Notes: generated by a model from the sequence alone, not told the origin. 64,000 nt of DNA from an uncultured Cedecea sp. (GCF_947498825.1 NZ_CANMLV010000002.1:124001-188000), one strand, 5' to 3'. Positions 10,605-19,691 are shown, counted from the first letter of the stretch. Numbers and translations are program-made.

Positions 10605-11404
10605 CCGGTCGCTTCCAGCAACAGCAAGTCCATCAGCAAGACCAGATTTGACTCAAAGGAGGTCACACCCGCGGCCTCCGCGGCATAATGGACAGCTTCG
10701 TCATATAAGGCAAAATGCAGATCGGCCATGCCTGCCAAACTATTCGCTGATGCACGGGTAAATGCCACCACTGTCATGCCAATATTTTGTGCGATCCTCG
10801 CCTTATCCAGTACTTGTTCCGTTTCACCGCTGCGTGAAACGGCAACAAATACCTGATAACGGGCGGCATTACTCAAAAAGATATTGCGGCTATCGCCCGG
10901 ACCTGAAATAAAAGCAGTTTTACCAAGCACTTGTAATTTTTTAGTCAAATACTCGGCAAATAAATAGGAAAAACCCGCACCATAAAGAAAAAAGCTCTCT
11001 TTTTCGCGCAAAAGCTGAGTAAAAGTATGACGTTTTTCTTCGGTAACCCACTGGAAGGTTTGCTGATAATTAGCGACAAACTGGTTAAATAACGCAGGAA
11101 GTTCCGGAACATTATTCGTTCGCGTCGCCCACTGTGGCGTTTCTGATAATAGCTGTTTGCAGTGCCAGATAAACTCACTAAAACCGCTAAAACCGAGCTT
11201 CTGAGCTAAACGCATTATTGTGGCGGTAGAAACGTAGGTCGCCTCAGCCAATTCACGAACGGTAATATGCCCGACCCGTAAAGGGTGTTCCATTAACCAG
11301 GAGAGAATACGATATTCAGCACGCGTTAAATTGGCATCACGCGTTAACAGGGATGAAAGACGAGTATCCATCAGGCTACCCGCCTGAGTGCAGGAATCAG
11401 ACAT
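10601..11404 (-). CDS. RpiR/MurR-family regulator with SIS domain
   Basis: The 267-residue protein has an N-terminal RpiR winged HTH (about residues 12-90; VRELAEATYVSTATIMRLAQKLGFSGFSEF). A C-terminal SIS sugar-phosphate-binding domain follows (about 120-250), with FFLYGAGFSYLFAEYLTKKL and AVSRSGETEQVL. RpiR proteins sense phosphosugars and control adjacent sugar operons. Its position beside the glucosidase/PTS genes on the same strand suggests it regulates them. It is separated from them by a hairpin, so it is probably a separate or read-through unit. Confidence 0.9.
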   Translation of the reverse strand: MSDSCTQAGSLMDTRLSSLLTRDANLTRAEYRILSWLMEHPLRVGHITVRELAEATYVSTATIMRLAQKLGFSGFSEFIWHCKQLLSETPQWATRTNNVPELPALFNQFVANYQQTFQWVTEEKRHTFTQLLREKESFFLYGAGFSYLFAEYLTKKLQVLGKTAFISGPGDSRNIFLSNAARYQVFVAVSRSGETEQVLDKARIAQNIGMTVVAFTRASANSLAGMADLHFALYDEAVHYAAEAAGVTSFESNLVLLMDLLLLEATG

Positions 11405-11529
11405 TCAGTACGTTTTTTCAGCACATCAGACAGAATATTCCAGCCATCGCGCGTTTTTAAGTACCAATGAATAAGAGTCAAATCACCTGATGACATATGT
11501 AGCCCCTGAGCCTGTTAATCAAAATAGGA

Positions 11530-11557
11530 TTGTCGGTGTTTTTTCTCACACCGACAA
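11530..11557 (-). terminator. Hairpin after the phospho-glucosidase gene
   Basis: TTGTCGGTGT and ACACCGACAA form a perfect 10-bp stem with an 8-nt loop just past the glucosidase stop on the minus strand. The following T-run is weak, so termination may be partial before the RpiR gene. Confidence 0.65.
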
Positions 11558-11574
11558 GTCGCTCAGGGTTTTAG

Positions 11575-12945
11575 TCACTGATTGCTGACAGCTTCACCAT
11601 CACGCCAGGCTTGTTGCAAAGCCGGCCAGTAATCGCGGTTAGCCTCAATCATCTCATCGAGAATTAATTTCGCGTGTTCCATTGTCGGTACGGTTCTGTT
11701 CAGCGTAAAGGCCTGGAGTGCTTTCTCATAACTTCCCTCAATCGTTGCCTCAACCAGTAGTTGCTCAGATGCCAGTTGCTGCTGGAGCAAGGTCTGGTGG
11801 AATAATGGCACCTGACCAATACGTACAGGTTCCGGCCCTTCGCTGGTGATACAGGCAGGTACTTCGACCATGGCATCATAAGGCAGGTTAGTTATCGCTC
11901 CTTTATTCTCTACCATCACCAAGTGGCGCTGACGCAGGTTAAAGGCCAGTGAACGGGCCACATCAACAATAAACTCACCATGAACGCCCACATGGAAGGC
12001 ATCGGACAGAATACCGGTGCGCTTATACTCCGCCGCGGCTGCAAACAGTTTTTTCTCCCGCCCATCCATCACTTCATTGGCGCGGGTATAGTCCGGGTTT
12101 TGATGTGCTACTATCTGGTCAGGCATCAGATAATATTGCAGATAAGGATTCGGCAAATACTCCGGGAAGTTATCCATGATTGGCTTAATATTACGCCATG
12201 TTTTGACCCATGAAGGATCGGAATGCTGCGGATCGGTTTTTGCTGCATCTTCGGTCAGTAAACCAAAACGGGCAATGTGACGACGTAGCTCCGGGAGTCT
12301 GTCCTCACCGTCCACCAGCACTCGGGTAAACCAGCCAAAGTGATTCAGCCCAAAATAGTCCACTTCAAGCTTATGACGGTCAACACCGAGGATCGCCCCC
12401 ATATTGCGCATCGCTGCGACTGGCATATCACAAATATTCAGCACCCGGGCGTTCGGGCGCAGGCGACGCACACCTTCTGCGACAATGGCTGCCGGGTTTG
12501 AGTAGTTCACAATCCAGGCTTTTTTATCCGCATAACGGTCAACCATATCGATAAGCTCAACCATCGGCAAAATAGTACGTAAACCGTATGCCAAACCACC
12601 CGGACCACAGGTTTCCTGCCCTACAACACCGTGACGCAGAGGGATTTTCTCATCCTGCTCACGCATTTTATATTGCCCTACGCGCATCTGAGCAAAAACA
12701 AAATGCGCACCGCTAAAGGCTACTTCAGGGTTGTCAGTAACGGTAAATTTAATCTCTTGGCTATGGTCACGAATCACTTTTTCCACAACCGGTGCAATGG
12801 TGTTCTGCCGTTCGGTATCAATATCATAGAGACGGATTTCCGCGAGCGGAAAATCTGCCAGTCTGACCATCAGACTTTTTACGATACCCGGTGTATAGGT
12901 ACTGCCGCCACCAGCAATAGACAGAATAAATGGGGGTGTAAACAT
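11575..12945 (-). CDS. 6-phospho-alpha-glucosidase, GH4 family
   Basis: GH4 enzymes hydrolyse 6-phospho-glucosides using NAD+ and a divalent metal. The 456-residue protein has the N-terminal Rossmann loop ILSIAGGGSTYTPGIV and the GH4 segment REQDEKIPLRHGVVGQETCG. NICDMP carries the metal-binding Cys, and GLNHFGW completes the family signature. It aligns well with GlvA/MalH/AglB-type 6-phospho-alpha-glucosidases, which split maltose-6-phosphate and related phosphorylated disaccharides. The partner PTS gene lies 11 nt upstream in the operon, so uptake and cleavage are coupled. GlvA and AglB cannot be distinguished from sequence alone. Confidence 0.9.
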   Translation of the reverse strand: MFTPPFILSIAGGGSTYTPGIVKSLMVRLADFPLAEIRLYDIDTERQNTIAPVVEKVIRDHSQEIKFTVTDNPEVAFSGAHFVFAQMRVGQYKMREQDEKIPLRHGVVGQETCGPGGLAYGLRTILPMVELIDMVDRYADKKAWIVNYSNPAAIVAEGVRRLRPNARVLNICDMPVAAMRNMGAILGVDRHKLEVDYFGLNHFGWFTRVLVDGEDRLPELRRHIARFGLLTEDAAKTDPQHSDPSWVKTWRNIKPIMDNFPEYLPNPYLQYYLMPDQIVAHQNPDYTRANEVMDGREKKLFAAAAEYKRTGILSDAFHVGVHGEFIVDVARSLAFNLRQRHLVMVENKGAITNLPYDAMVEVPACITSEGPEPVRIGQVPLFHQTLLQQQLASEQLLVEATIEGSYEKALQAFTLNRTVPTMEHAKLILDEMIEANRDYWPALQQAWRDGEAVSNQ

Positions 12946-12956
12946 AATTGTCTCCT

Positions 12957-14501
12957 TCAGAGAAACGTCTCTACTGCTTCTCGCATTTTCTTGACATGCA
13001 GCCCGTAGACCACCTGAACGTTATTACCTTGTTTAATAATGCCTTTGGCACCTGTTGCCTTGAGCCCTGGCTCATCAATCATGGCAACATCTTTAACGGT
13101 GACGCGTAGTCGGGTGTAGCAGTTATCCACTACGTCGATATTGTTTGCTCCACCAAGCCCCGCAATAATCGATTTACCTATCTCATGGTTATTACCTCGA
13201 GCCTGATACTCTTGCTTACTGTGCAGACGAGTCTCCTCTTCATCTTCTTCGCGGCCCGGCGTCTTCATATTTAATTGCACAATCAACAGACGGAAGGTGA
13301 TGAAATAAAGCCCGAACATGATGAGGCCCACAAGGATATACATCGGCCAGTTAGACTTCTCGCTACCCAGCGGCAAGTTATAGAGAATAAAATCGATGAA
13401 ACCGTTAGCACCGATAGCGTGAACGCCAAACAGTGAAAACAACACCATGCCTATTCCTGTTAATACGGCATGAACAACAAACAGCAAAGGTGCGACGAAC
13501 AGAAAAGCAAATTCAAGTGGTTCAGTGACCCCGACCAGCATGGCAGTGAGGGCGGCGGGTAACAGGATTGCTTTTGCCTGAGTCTTACGTTCTGGTTTAG
13601 CTGTCACGTACATGGCGAGTGCCACGGCTGGCAGACCAAACATTTTGCTGATACCACGCGCATCCCATACCACCGTGCTACTCAGTTGCTTGACATCCTG
13701 ACAGGCCATTTCGGCGAAGTAGATATTACGTGCACCATGGTATAGCGTTCCGCAGACCTCTTTTGACCCACCCAGTTCGGTGTAAAGGAAGGGGGTATAG
13801 ACCAGATGATGCAGTCCGGTCGGCACCAGAATACGCTCAAGGAAACCGTATATCGCGACCCCAAATGGCCCGGAGTCTTTTATTGCCAGGGCCATCGAGC
13901 TAATGCCGTGCTGAACATAGGGCCAGACTTCGCTCATGACCACACCAAGCAGAATAGAAACCGGCAGCATGATAATGGCGACAAAACAGTGTCCGGAATA
14001 AATTGCCATCACCCCGGAAAACTGAACGACGGAGTATTTGTTATACAGATAACCGGCCAGAGCCCCGGTCAGAATACCAGCAAAGACGCCCATTTCCAGG
14101 ACCTGTACCCCCAGCACCATTGCCTGTCCTCCCATACGCATCTGCGCTGCGGGTAACAGCTGTCCCTGAATCTGTAATGTCACATTCATCGCATTAATAA
14201 ACACCACAAAAGTGACCAGCCCTATCAACGCTGCATATCCCTTATCCCGGCTCGCCAGGCCAATAGGAATGCCAACGGCAAATACCAGACCTAAATTGAC
14301 CAGCAATGAAACGGCTGATTTAGCAATCAGCTGTCCGGTATGCTGAATAAACGGGTGGCCAAGAAACGGAAGGTATTCCGCTAAATTGCCATTACCCAGC
14401 ACATTACCGAACGCAATAAATAATCCGACAATGGGTAAGATAAGCACCGGTCCGTACAGCGACTTTCCAAAATTTTGTAGGGCATTAACGGCTCGTTTCA
14501 T
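12957..14501 (-). CDS. PTS alpha-glucoside transporter, EIICB
   Basis: This is a membrane sugar permease/phosphotransferase of the glucose-glucoside class. It has an N-terminal EIIC domain with about ten TM segments (residues 1-400; KSLYGPVLILPIVGLFIAFGN, GVTEPLEFAFLFVAPLLF) and a C-terminal EIIB domain whose VVDNCYTRLR contains the phosphorylated Cys. The start was placed at ATG 14501 (MKRAVNALQNFGK) rather than the in-frame TTG 15 nt upstream; GAGAG precedes it. No EIIA domain is present, so a cytosolic EIIA such as Crr must supply phosphate. The likely substrates are maltose-like alpha-glucosides, judging from the coupled GH4 enzyme. Confidence 0.9.
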   Translation of the reverse strand: MKRAVNALQNFGKSLYGPVLILPIVGLFIAFGNVLGNGNLAEYLPFLGHPFIQHTGQLIAKSAVSLLVNLGLVFAVGIPIGLASRDKGYAALIGLVTFVVFINAMNVTLQIQGQLLPAAQMRMGGQAMVLGVQVLEMGVFAGILTGALAGYLYNKYSVVQFSGVMAIYSGHCFVAIIMLPVSILLGVVMSEVWPYVQHGISSMALAIKDSGPFGVAIYGFLERILVPTGLHHLVYTPFLYTELGGSKEVCGTLYHGARNIYFAEMACQDVKQLSSTVVWDARGISKMFGLPAVALAMYVTAKPERKTQAKAILLPAALTAMLVGVTEPLEFAFLFVAPLLFVVHAVLTGIGMVLFSLFGVHAIGANGFIDFILYNLPLGSEKSNWPMYILVGLIMFGLYFITFRLLIVQLNMKTPGREEDEEETRLHSKQEYQARGNNHEIGKSIIAGLGGANNIDVVDNCYTRLRVTVKDVAMIDEPGLKATGAKGIIKQGNNVQVVYGLHVKKMREAVETFL

Positions 14502-14610
14502 AGAGGTCTCTCTCAATAGGCGCGCACTTTCTGTGCGTCTCGCTCGTCAAATTAACAGGATTACAAGAGAGATATCCAGCTATCTTGTTGTTTTTAAAAT
14601 AAATGACGTT

Positions 14611-14630
14611 AAAGGTTACATGTAACCTTT
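14611..14630. promoter_or_regulatory. Perfect 20-bp palindrome, candidate operator of the alpha-glucoside operon
   Basis: AAAGGTTACA followed by TGTAACCTTT is a perfect palindrome about 110 nt upstream of the EIICB start, in the divergent region shared with the ChaN-like gene. Perfect inverted repeats of this size are typical dimeric repressor sites. The adjacent RpiR protein is the natural candidate, by inference. A possible half site (AAGGTTAC) recurs near 14723. Confidence 0.55.
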
Positions 14631-14731
14631 GGAGCTGTGATCAAGGTAACAGAGGGATTGAGCAGGCCAATCGGGAAAGCGTTGTTCACTGCCGTTTCAT
14701 TGCGGGGGATAAAATTAAGGCGAAGGTTACT

Positions 14732-14750
14732 GATATTAATTATCATTATC
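14732..14750 (+). promoter_or_regulatory. Fur-box-like sequence upstream of the ChaN-like gene
   Basis: GATATTAATTATCATTATC matches 16 of 19 positions of the classical Fur box GATAATGATAATCATTATC, about 63 nt before the lipoprotein start. Iron repression fits a haem-uptake lipoprotein. Confidence 0.65.
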
Positions 14751-14813
14751 TTCTTTCAACGATAAAATGTTATCTTGATTCATCACTTACAGAAACGTAA
14801 CTTATTAATTAAA

Positions 14814-15671
14814 ATGAAAAAATCCATCTTCAGCTGTCTGCTGGTATGTAGCTCCCTGGTATTAGCGGCTTGTCAGCACCAGACATCGTCTGAAACAGCC
14901 AACTCACTCATTCCTGAAGGTTCACGTATTCAAAATATCCGGACAGGTGCAGCACTGACCCCTCAACAACTGCTTAAGGTGCTAAGTGATGCCCCGATGG
15001 TGATCGTGGGTGAAGAGCATACCAATATCGCACATCACGAGATTGAACTGTGGCTTCTGCAAAACCTGCAACAGAAACGCCCTCAGGGTAGCGTGCTCCT
15101 GGAGATGATTACTCAGGATCAACAGCCGGTTATCGATGAAGCCAGACAATCCCTGGCAACAGGAAAAAGCCTGAGCGAGTCACAAATACAAGAGACTATT
15201 CGCTGGAATAAAGGCTGGCCATGGCCGATGTATGGCAAGCTCGTGACAGAAGGATTGAAAGGCCCAGCCCCGCTGCTGAGTGCCAATATCTCACGTGCCA
15301 GAATCACAGAAATTTATCAGGACTCGACCTTCCCGGCAGGCGAGCACAGTTCACAGAAGGCGGTTCGGGACAAAATATCTGACACTATTACAGTCATGCA
15401 TGGAGGCAATATTGAAGCCAAACAACTCACGGCAATGCTGGCTATCCAACAACATCGCGACCGCTTTATGGCCGGGCAATTACTGAATGCACCACAACCC
15501 GCCCTGCTGTTTGTTGGCGGATACCATGCGGCTAAAGATGTCGGCGTACCGTTGCATATTCAGGATCTGAACGGCAAGCCAGCAGTGGTGCTGATACTCT
15601 CAACTCAAGGCACAACCGTCAGTGCAGCTCAGGCGGATTATGTCTGGTATGTTCCGACTATTAAAAAATAA
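14814..15671 (+). CDS. ChaN-family haem-binding lipoprotein
   Basis: ATG 14814 gives a 285-residue protein with a classical lipoprotein signal (MKKSIFSCLLVCSSLVLAAC; lipobox LAAC, Cys20). An ORF start 13 codons upstream would spoil the signal peptide and is rejected. The mature part is a ChaN/DUF399 (haem-binding uptake, Tiki-superfamily) domain: VIVGEEHTNIAHHEIELWLL with the conserved E-H, and LLEMITQDQQP. Near the C-terminus, LLFVGGYHAAKDVGVPLHI closes the domain. ChaN-like lipoproteins bind haem and are iron-regulated in other bacteria. The Fur-like box upstream supports the same role here. Confidence 0.85.
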   Translation: MKKSIFSCLLVCSSLVLAACQHQTSSETANSLIPEGSRIQNIRTGAALTPQQLLKVLSDAPMVIVGEEHTNIAHHEIELWLLQNLQQKRPQGSVLLEMITQDQQPVIDEARQSLATGKSLSESQIQETIRWNKGWPWPMYGKLVTEGLKGPAPLLSANISRARITEIYQDSTFPAGEHSSQKAVRDKISDTITVMHGGNIEAKQLTAMLAIQQHRDRFMAGQLLNAPQPALLFVGGYHAAKDVGVPLHIQDLNGKPAVVLILSTQGTTVSAAQADYVWYVPTIKK

Positions 15672-15778
15672 CGGAATAATACAGGCACAGAATAACACCG
15701 TTTTAACGTTCTTTCTGACAGAGGGGTAATACCTTCCTGTCAAAAAGAACGTTAAATATTACATACCCGTCACCAAAA

Positions 15779-15792
15779 TTGCGCTAAATCAA
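15779..15792 (+). promoter_or_regulatory. FNR-like site in the hcp promoter
   Basis: TTGCGCTAAATCAA matches the FNR consensus TTGAT-N4-ATCAA perfectly in one half and partly in the other. A TATAAA -10-like element at 15809 places the site near position -40, the class II activator location. E. coli hcp-hcr is FNR-activated, so anaerobic induction is expected. Confidence 0.6.
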
Positions 15793-15850
15793 ATTCACTG
15801 CAAATAGCTATAAAATCCTCTGGTCAGTCTGCAAAATTAAGCCTAGCTTA

Positions 15851-15873
15851 AAGATGTATTTAAAATACAACTT
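15851..15873. promoter_or_regulatory. NsrR operator upstream of hcp
   Basis: AAGATGTATTT, then A, then AAATACAACTT is an 11-1-11 near-palindrome close to the remembered NsrR consensus (AAGATGYATTT-N-AAATRCATCTT). It lies between the promoter and the hcp start, so NO-sensitive repression by NsrR is likely. Confidence 0.75.
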
Positions 15874-15891
15874 ATAAAGATAGGTGAGATT

Positions 15892-17544
15892 ATGTTTTGT
15901 GTGCAATGTGAACAAACTATTCGTACGCCAGCCGCTAACGGCTGTGCTTATGCCCAAGGTATGTGCGGTAAAACCGCCGAGACGTCCGACTTACAAGATC
16001 TGTTAATTGCGACGCTACAAGGGCTTTCCGCCTGGGCCTGTAAAGCGCGTGAATACGATATTATTGATCATGAAGTCGACAACTTCGCCCCTCGCGCCTT
16101 TTTCTCAACGCTGACAAATGTCAATTTTGACTCAATACGTATCGTCGGTTATGCGCGCGAAGCCATCGCTAAACGCGAGGCACTGAAAGCTATCTGCCTT
16201 ACGCTAGACGTCAATGCCACAGTGGATCACCCAATGGCAGATTTACAGCTCGTAAGTGGCGATCTCGGGGATTTACAAAAACAGGCAATGGCGTTTGTTC
16301 CTAACCGTGACAAAGCTACGATTGGCGAAAATGTTCTCGGCCTGCGTTTACTCTGCCTGTATGGTCTGAAAGGTGCCGCAGCCTATATGGAACATGCTCA
16401 TGTGCTGGGCCAGTATGACAACGCTATCTATGCCCAATATCACAAGATTATGGCGTGGCTGGGTACCTGGCCTGCTGATATGAACGCATTGCTTGAATGC
16501 TCAATGGAAATCGGTCAAATGAATTTTAGCGTCATGCGAATTCTTGATGCCGGTGAAACCAATGCCTACGGCCACCCAACACCTAACCAGGTCAACGTTA
16601 AAGCCGTCGCGGGTAAATGTATTCTTATTTCCGGGCATGATCTGAAAGATCTTTATCATCTGCTACAACAAACCGAAAATACCGGCGTTAACGTCTATAC
16701 ACATGGCGAAATGCTTCCCGCACATGGTTACCCTGAGCTACGTAAATTCAAACACCTGGTCGGTAACTACGGCAGCGGCTGGCAGAATCAACAAGTTGAA
16801 TTTGCCCGCTTCCCGGGCCCGATTGTGATGACCTCCAACTGTATTATCGATCCTGCTGTCGGTTCCTATCAGGATCGTATCTGGACTCGCAGCATTGTCG
16901 GCTGGCCGGGCGTCAATCACCTGGAAGAGGATGATTTTAGCCCGGTGATAAATCAGGCATTGCAGTTAGAGGGTTTCCCCTACAGTGAAATCGAGCATCT
17001 GATAACCGTGGGTTTTGGCCGCCAGACATTGCTGGGTGCGGTGGATACGCTGATTGACTTAGTTAGCCGGGAAAAACTGCGCCATGTCTTCCTGGTCGGT
17101 GGTTGTGACGGTGCACGCGGTGAGCGTAATTACTTCACTGATTTCGCGACTCAAGTTCCGGAAGATTGCCTGGTCCTGACACTGGCCTGCGGTAAATATC
17201 GCTTTAATAAACTCGATTTCGGTGACATTGAAGGACTGCCGCGTCTGATTGATGCCGGACAGTGTAATGATGCTTATTCCGCCATCATACTGGCCGTCAC
17301 ACTGGCAGAAAAACTGGGTTGCGGCGTCAATGAACTCCCGTTGTCACTAGTGTTGTCATGGTTTGAGCAAAAAGCCATTGTTATCCTGCTGACGTTGCTG
17401 TCATTAGGCGTCACTAATATTGTAACCGGCCCAACTGTACCCGGTTTTCTGACACCTGATTTGCTCGCGGTGCTCAATGAAAAATTTGGTCTGCGTCCCG
17501 TCACTACCGTTGAGCAAGATATGCAGCAGATGCTGAACGTATAA
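15892..17544 (+). CDS. hcp: Hybrid-cluster protein (hydroxylamine / nitric oxide reductase)
   Basis: The 550 residues match E. coli Hcp length exactly. The N-terminal cluster motif is C3-x2-C6-x11-C18-x6-C25, the enterobacterial type that binds a [2Fe-2S] cluster. Hybrid-cluster ligands appear in [28 protein letters not shown] and [13 protein letters not shown]. Hcp reduces NO with electrons from Hcr under anaerobic nitrosative stress in the cytosol. hcr follows 10 nt later. The FNR-like and NsrR-like sites upstream fit the established regulation. Confidence 0.97.
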   Translation: MFCVQCEQTIRTPAANGCAYAQGMCGKTAETSDLQDLLIATLQGLSAWACKAREYDIIDHEVDNFAPRAFFSTLTNVNFDSIRIVGYAREAIAKREALKAICLTLDVNATVDHPMADLQLVSGDLGDLQKQAMAFVPNRDKATIGENVLGLRLLCLYGLKGAAAYMEHAHVLGQYDNAIYAQYHKIMAWLGTWPADMNALLECSMEIGQMNFSVMRILDAGETNAYGHPTPNQVNVKAVAGKCILISGHDLKDLYHLLQQTENTGVNVYTHGEMLPAHGYPELRKFKHLVGNYGSGWQNQQVEFARFPGPIVMTSNCIIDPAVGSYQDRIWTRSIVGWPGVNHLEEDDFSPVINQALQLEGFPYSEIEHLITVGFGRQTLLGAVDTLIDLVSREKLRHVFLVGGCDGARGERNYFTDFATQVPEDCLVLTLACGKYRFNKLDFGDIEGLPRLIDAGQCNDAYSAIILAVTLAEKLGCGVNELPLSLVLSWFEQKAIVILLTLLSLGVTNIVTGPTVPGFLTPDLLAVLNEKFGLRPVTTVEQDMQQMLNV

Positions 17545-17554
17545 GGGGGTAATC

Positions 17555-18523
17555 ATGACTATGCCAACTTCCCAGTGCCCGTGGCGTATGCAGGTACATC
17601 ATATTCATCAGGAAACACCAGATGTCTGGACACTGTCGCTGCTCTGCCACGATTATTATCCCTATCGCGCAGGCCAGTACGCGCTGGTCAGTATCGGGAA
17701 TAACAGCGATACACTGCGAGCCTACACCCTGTCTTCAACTCCAGGTGTCAGCGAGTACATCACACTGACAGTACGACGTATTGATAATGGCGCAGGTTCG
17801 AACTGGCTGACCCAGAATGTAAAACGAGGTGACTATCTCTGGTTATCTGATGCCCAGGGTGCATTTACCTGCGACCACATCACCAGTAAAAAAATATTAT
17901 TACTGGCAGCGGGTTGTGGCGTGACTCCAGTCATGTCGATGCAGCGCTGGCTGGCCGCTTTTCGTCCTGAGGTAGATGTGCAGGTTATCTACAGTGTACG
18001 TTCCCCAAAAGATGTTATTTTCGCTGATGAGTGGCAAGACTATAAGGTCAGTCTGGTCGCAGAAAATGATGCCTGTGAGGGTTTTATGTCGGGACGTTTG
18101 ACGGAAGCAATGTTAAACGCGGTGCCAGAACTCACTGAACGTACCCTGTTCTGCTGTGGTCCGGCCCCTTATATGGACTGGGTTGAAAATGCGGCACATA
18201 AACTGGGTGTCACAGATTTCTATAAAGAGCAGTTCTTTACCCCGATTGCGGCCCCCGTTACTGAAGGCATCAAATTCACTAAACTGTCCCCTGAAAAAAC
18301 CTTCTTCGCGGCACGGGGCCATTCCCTGCTGCAAGCGATGGAAAGCAATCAGGTACCCGTGAATACCGCCTGTCGCGAAGGAGTATGTGGTTGCTGTAAA
18401 ACTCGGATTATTTCCGGTGAATATAACGTCAGTAGCACGATGACCCTCACCGAACAGGAAATAGCCAATGGCTATGTACTGGCTTGCGCCTGCCAGCCGG
18501 TAAGCGATTTGGTACTCGCCTGA
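17555..18523 (+). CDS. hcr: NADH oxidoreductase, Hcp partner
   Basis: Hcr passes electrons from NADH to Hcp. The 322-residue protein has an FAD-binding domain with RAYTLSS at about residues 50-56, an NAD-binding domain (LLAAGCGVTPVMSMQRWL and FCCGPAPYMDWVE), and a C-terminal plant-type ferredoxin domain. The ferredoxin Cys pattern is CREGVCGCC plus a distal CACQP Cys, enough for a [2Fe-2S] centre. It is tightly linked to hcp in the standard order, and a hairpin follows. Confidence 0.95.
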   Translation: MTMPTSQCPWRMQVHHIHQETPDVWTLSLLCHDYYPYRAGQYALVSIGNNSDTLRAYTLSSTPGVSEYITLTVRRIDNGAGSNWLTQNVKRGDYLWLSDAQGAFTCDHITSKKILLLAAGCGVTPVMSMQRWLAAFRPEVDVQVIYSVRSPKDVIFADEWQDYKVSLVAENDACEGFMSGRLTEAMLNAVPELTERTLFCCGPAPYMDWVENAAHKLGVTDFYKEQFFTPIAAPVTEGIKFTKLSPEKTFFAARGHSLLQAMESNQVPVNTACREGVCGCCKTRIISGEYNVSSTMTLTEQEIANGYVLACACQPVSDLVLA

Positions 18524-18533
18524 GAACCCGAAC

Positions 18534-18565
18534 AACGCCCTTTCATAAGTTTAAGGGCGTTTCTC
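18534..18565 (+). terminator. Terminator of hcp-hcr
   Basis: AACGCCCTT (18534-18542) pairs with AAGGGCGTT (18553-18561) across a 10-nt loop, followed by TCTCTT. It starts 11 nt after the hcr stop. Confidence 0.85.
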
Positions 18566-18636
18566 TTCACGGAAACATCCTCATCAATAAAACCTCAAAG
18601 CGCCTGCCGATACTTGTAACTCATTGGTAATAATAA

Positions 18637-18796
18637 AATCTTTATCGGAATCGATAAGTAGGAGCAGCTTAAACGATGAATATGCTGCATCGGTATAAAA
18701 CCATTCAGCACCCTATTCGGTCGTTCGTGATGATAAAACCATTGCCATTTTGCCGCATATTCCTACAACTCATTCAATGATGAAAACAGGCTCTAC
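18637..18796 (-). pseudogene. Remnant of an IS3-like transposase C-terminus
   Basis: The minus strand reads LNEL-stop-EYAAKWQWFYHHERPNRVLNGF and continues IPMQHIHRL. This resembles the C-terminal end of IS3-family OrfB (rve) transposases (YxxxWQWFYNHERPNxALNGxTPxQRL), with one in-frame stop. No ends or catalytic core remain. It abuts the IS630 fragment and marks an IS-rich left border of the dar island. The assignment to IS3 rather than IS481 is uncertain. Confidence 0.6.
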
Positions 18797-18960
18797 CCCA
18801 GCCAGCGGAAGCTAGAAGGATAGCTTAAACCGGTTTATCGCGACTGGAATCATGAAGGCGCTCAAGCTCAGTTTTTTGCTGTTCAGTGATGAAGATTTTC
18901 ATGGTGGATAGCATGATCCTCTGTTGTCAACAAATCGAGCATCTTCAATGATCACGGGTA
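18797..18960 (-). mobile_element. 5' fragment of an IS630-type element
   Basis: Read on the minus strand this is nearly identical to the first part of the copy at 26855, including the non-coding lead (ATCATTGAAGATGCTxGATTT, GTTGACAACAGAGGATCATG) and the transposase start MKIFITEQQKTEL. It carries a short internal deletion relative to that copy and then breaks off. Its 5' end points towards the dar genes, so it is inverted relative to the right-hand copy. Confidence 0.85.
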
Positions 18961-19087
18961 TATACCCAAAATAATTCGAGTTGCTTATAGGCGCCCAGTT
19001 CAGCCCGTCGATGAGCATAGATACACTCTGTGATTCGGCGGGCTGGACGCAGGCAACACCCAAGCAACTTGAAGTATGACGGGTATA
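18961..19087. repeat. 127-bp palindromic MITE-like repeat, copy 1
   Basis: It begins TATACCCAAAATAATTCGAG and ends GACGGGTATA. The ends are imperfect inverted repeats, and an inner stem pairs CAGCCCG with CGGGCTG. The second copy at 19565-19691 has the same length and is clearly homologous. I recall similar non-autonomous repeats in Yersinia, Serratia, Photorhabdus and relatives. This copy sits directly against the IS630 fragment, sharing TATA at the junction. Confidence 0.85.
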
Positions 19088-19356
19088 AATCCATTATATT
19101 GGATACAACGGCTATTATAACGCTCTCCTAAAACAAGACAGTTATTGTTATACTTTCCGTTTTGATATTTACAGAGAACAAATAAAACACTCAATGAATG
19201 AATAACAAAATAATTAACAAGCCTATTATATAATCCGTATTTTAATATAGGACTATTATGATTGACTAAGATAAAATCAGCTTTAAGATGGTGATTGAAA
19301 ATGACGACTCGCTTATACTCACCCTCGTATTTCAAGAAAAAAGACATGGAGGTTAT
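19088..19356 (+). promoter_or_regulatory. AT-rich upstream region of darA
   Basis: This AT-rich leader of about 270 nt must contain the darA promoter. Several TATAAT-like hexamers are visible (for example TTATACT near 19155 and 19314) but none has a convincing -35 partner. A GGAGG ribosome site at 19348-19352 precedes the darA ATG. No open reading frame with support lies here, and no relE-like gene, which I recall beside Photorhabdus darA, is present. Confidence 0.5.
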
Positions 19357-19545
19357 ATGAATACAATCACCGATCAAAAACCAGTATCATCGTCAAGTCA
19401 GTTACATGAACGATTAATTATTTTAAATCAAAGTGTAAAAGGTATGCTTCCTACCATTAACACCAGAAACGTTGGTGAGATATTACACTTACCTCAACAA
19501 ACAACAGCCCTGGCTTGGAATTGGTCAAAGGGTTTTAATTATTAA
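19357..19545 (+). CDS. darA: Darobactin-family RiPP precursor with core W-N-W-S-K-G-F
   Basis: The 62-residue peptide has a hydrophilic leader (MNTITDQKPVSSSSQLHERL...) and ends TALAWNWSKGFNY. The heptapeptide WNWSKGF (residues 54-60) differs from the darobactin A core WNWSKSF, as I recall it, only at position 6, Ser to Gly. The Trp1, Trp3 and Lys5 that carry the ether (Trp1-Trp3) and C-C (Trp3-Lys5) crosslinks are all kept, as is Phe7. Only Asn-Tyr follows the core. ATG 19357 is preferred to an upstream in-frame start because GGAGG lies 4 nt before it. The downstream darBCDE-type genes make the call strong. The mature product would be expected to target BamA of Gram-negative competitors. Confidence 0.93.
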   Translation: MNTITDQKPVSSSSQLHERLIILNQSVKGMLPTINTRNVGEILHLPQQTTALAWNWSKGFNY

Positions 19546-19564
19546 TTTAAATAATATCATCATA

Positions 19565-19691
19565 TATACCCAAAATAATTCGAGTTGCTTCTAGACAAAA
19601 AGAGAAGGCAGTCGATGAGCATAGATGGACTATGTGATTCGGCTGCCTGAACGCCAGCAACACCCAAGAAACTCGAAGTATGACGGGTATA
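19565..19691. repeat. 127-bp palindromic MITE-like repeat, copy 2, between darA and darB
   Basis: It has the same termini and length as the repeat at 18961 (TATACCCAAAATAATTCGAG ... GACGGGTATA) with a diverged centre. It starts 20 nt after the darA stop. In the transcript it would fold into a long stem, and may act as a terminator/attenuator or processing site separating an abundant darA message from darBCDE. That role is inference. Confidence 0.85.

Noticed and set aside
19000..19377. 125-aa minus-strand frame across the darA promoter region
   Set aside because: It overlaps the MITE and the AT-rich leader, has no family resemblance and no ribosome site, and opposes darA.
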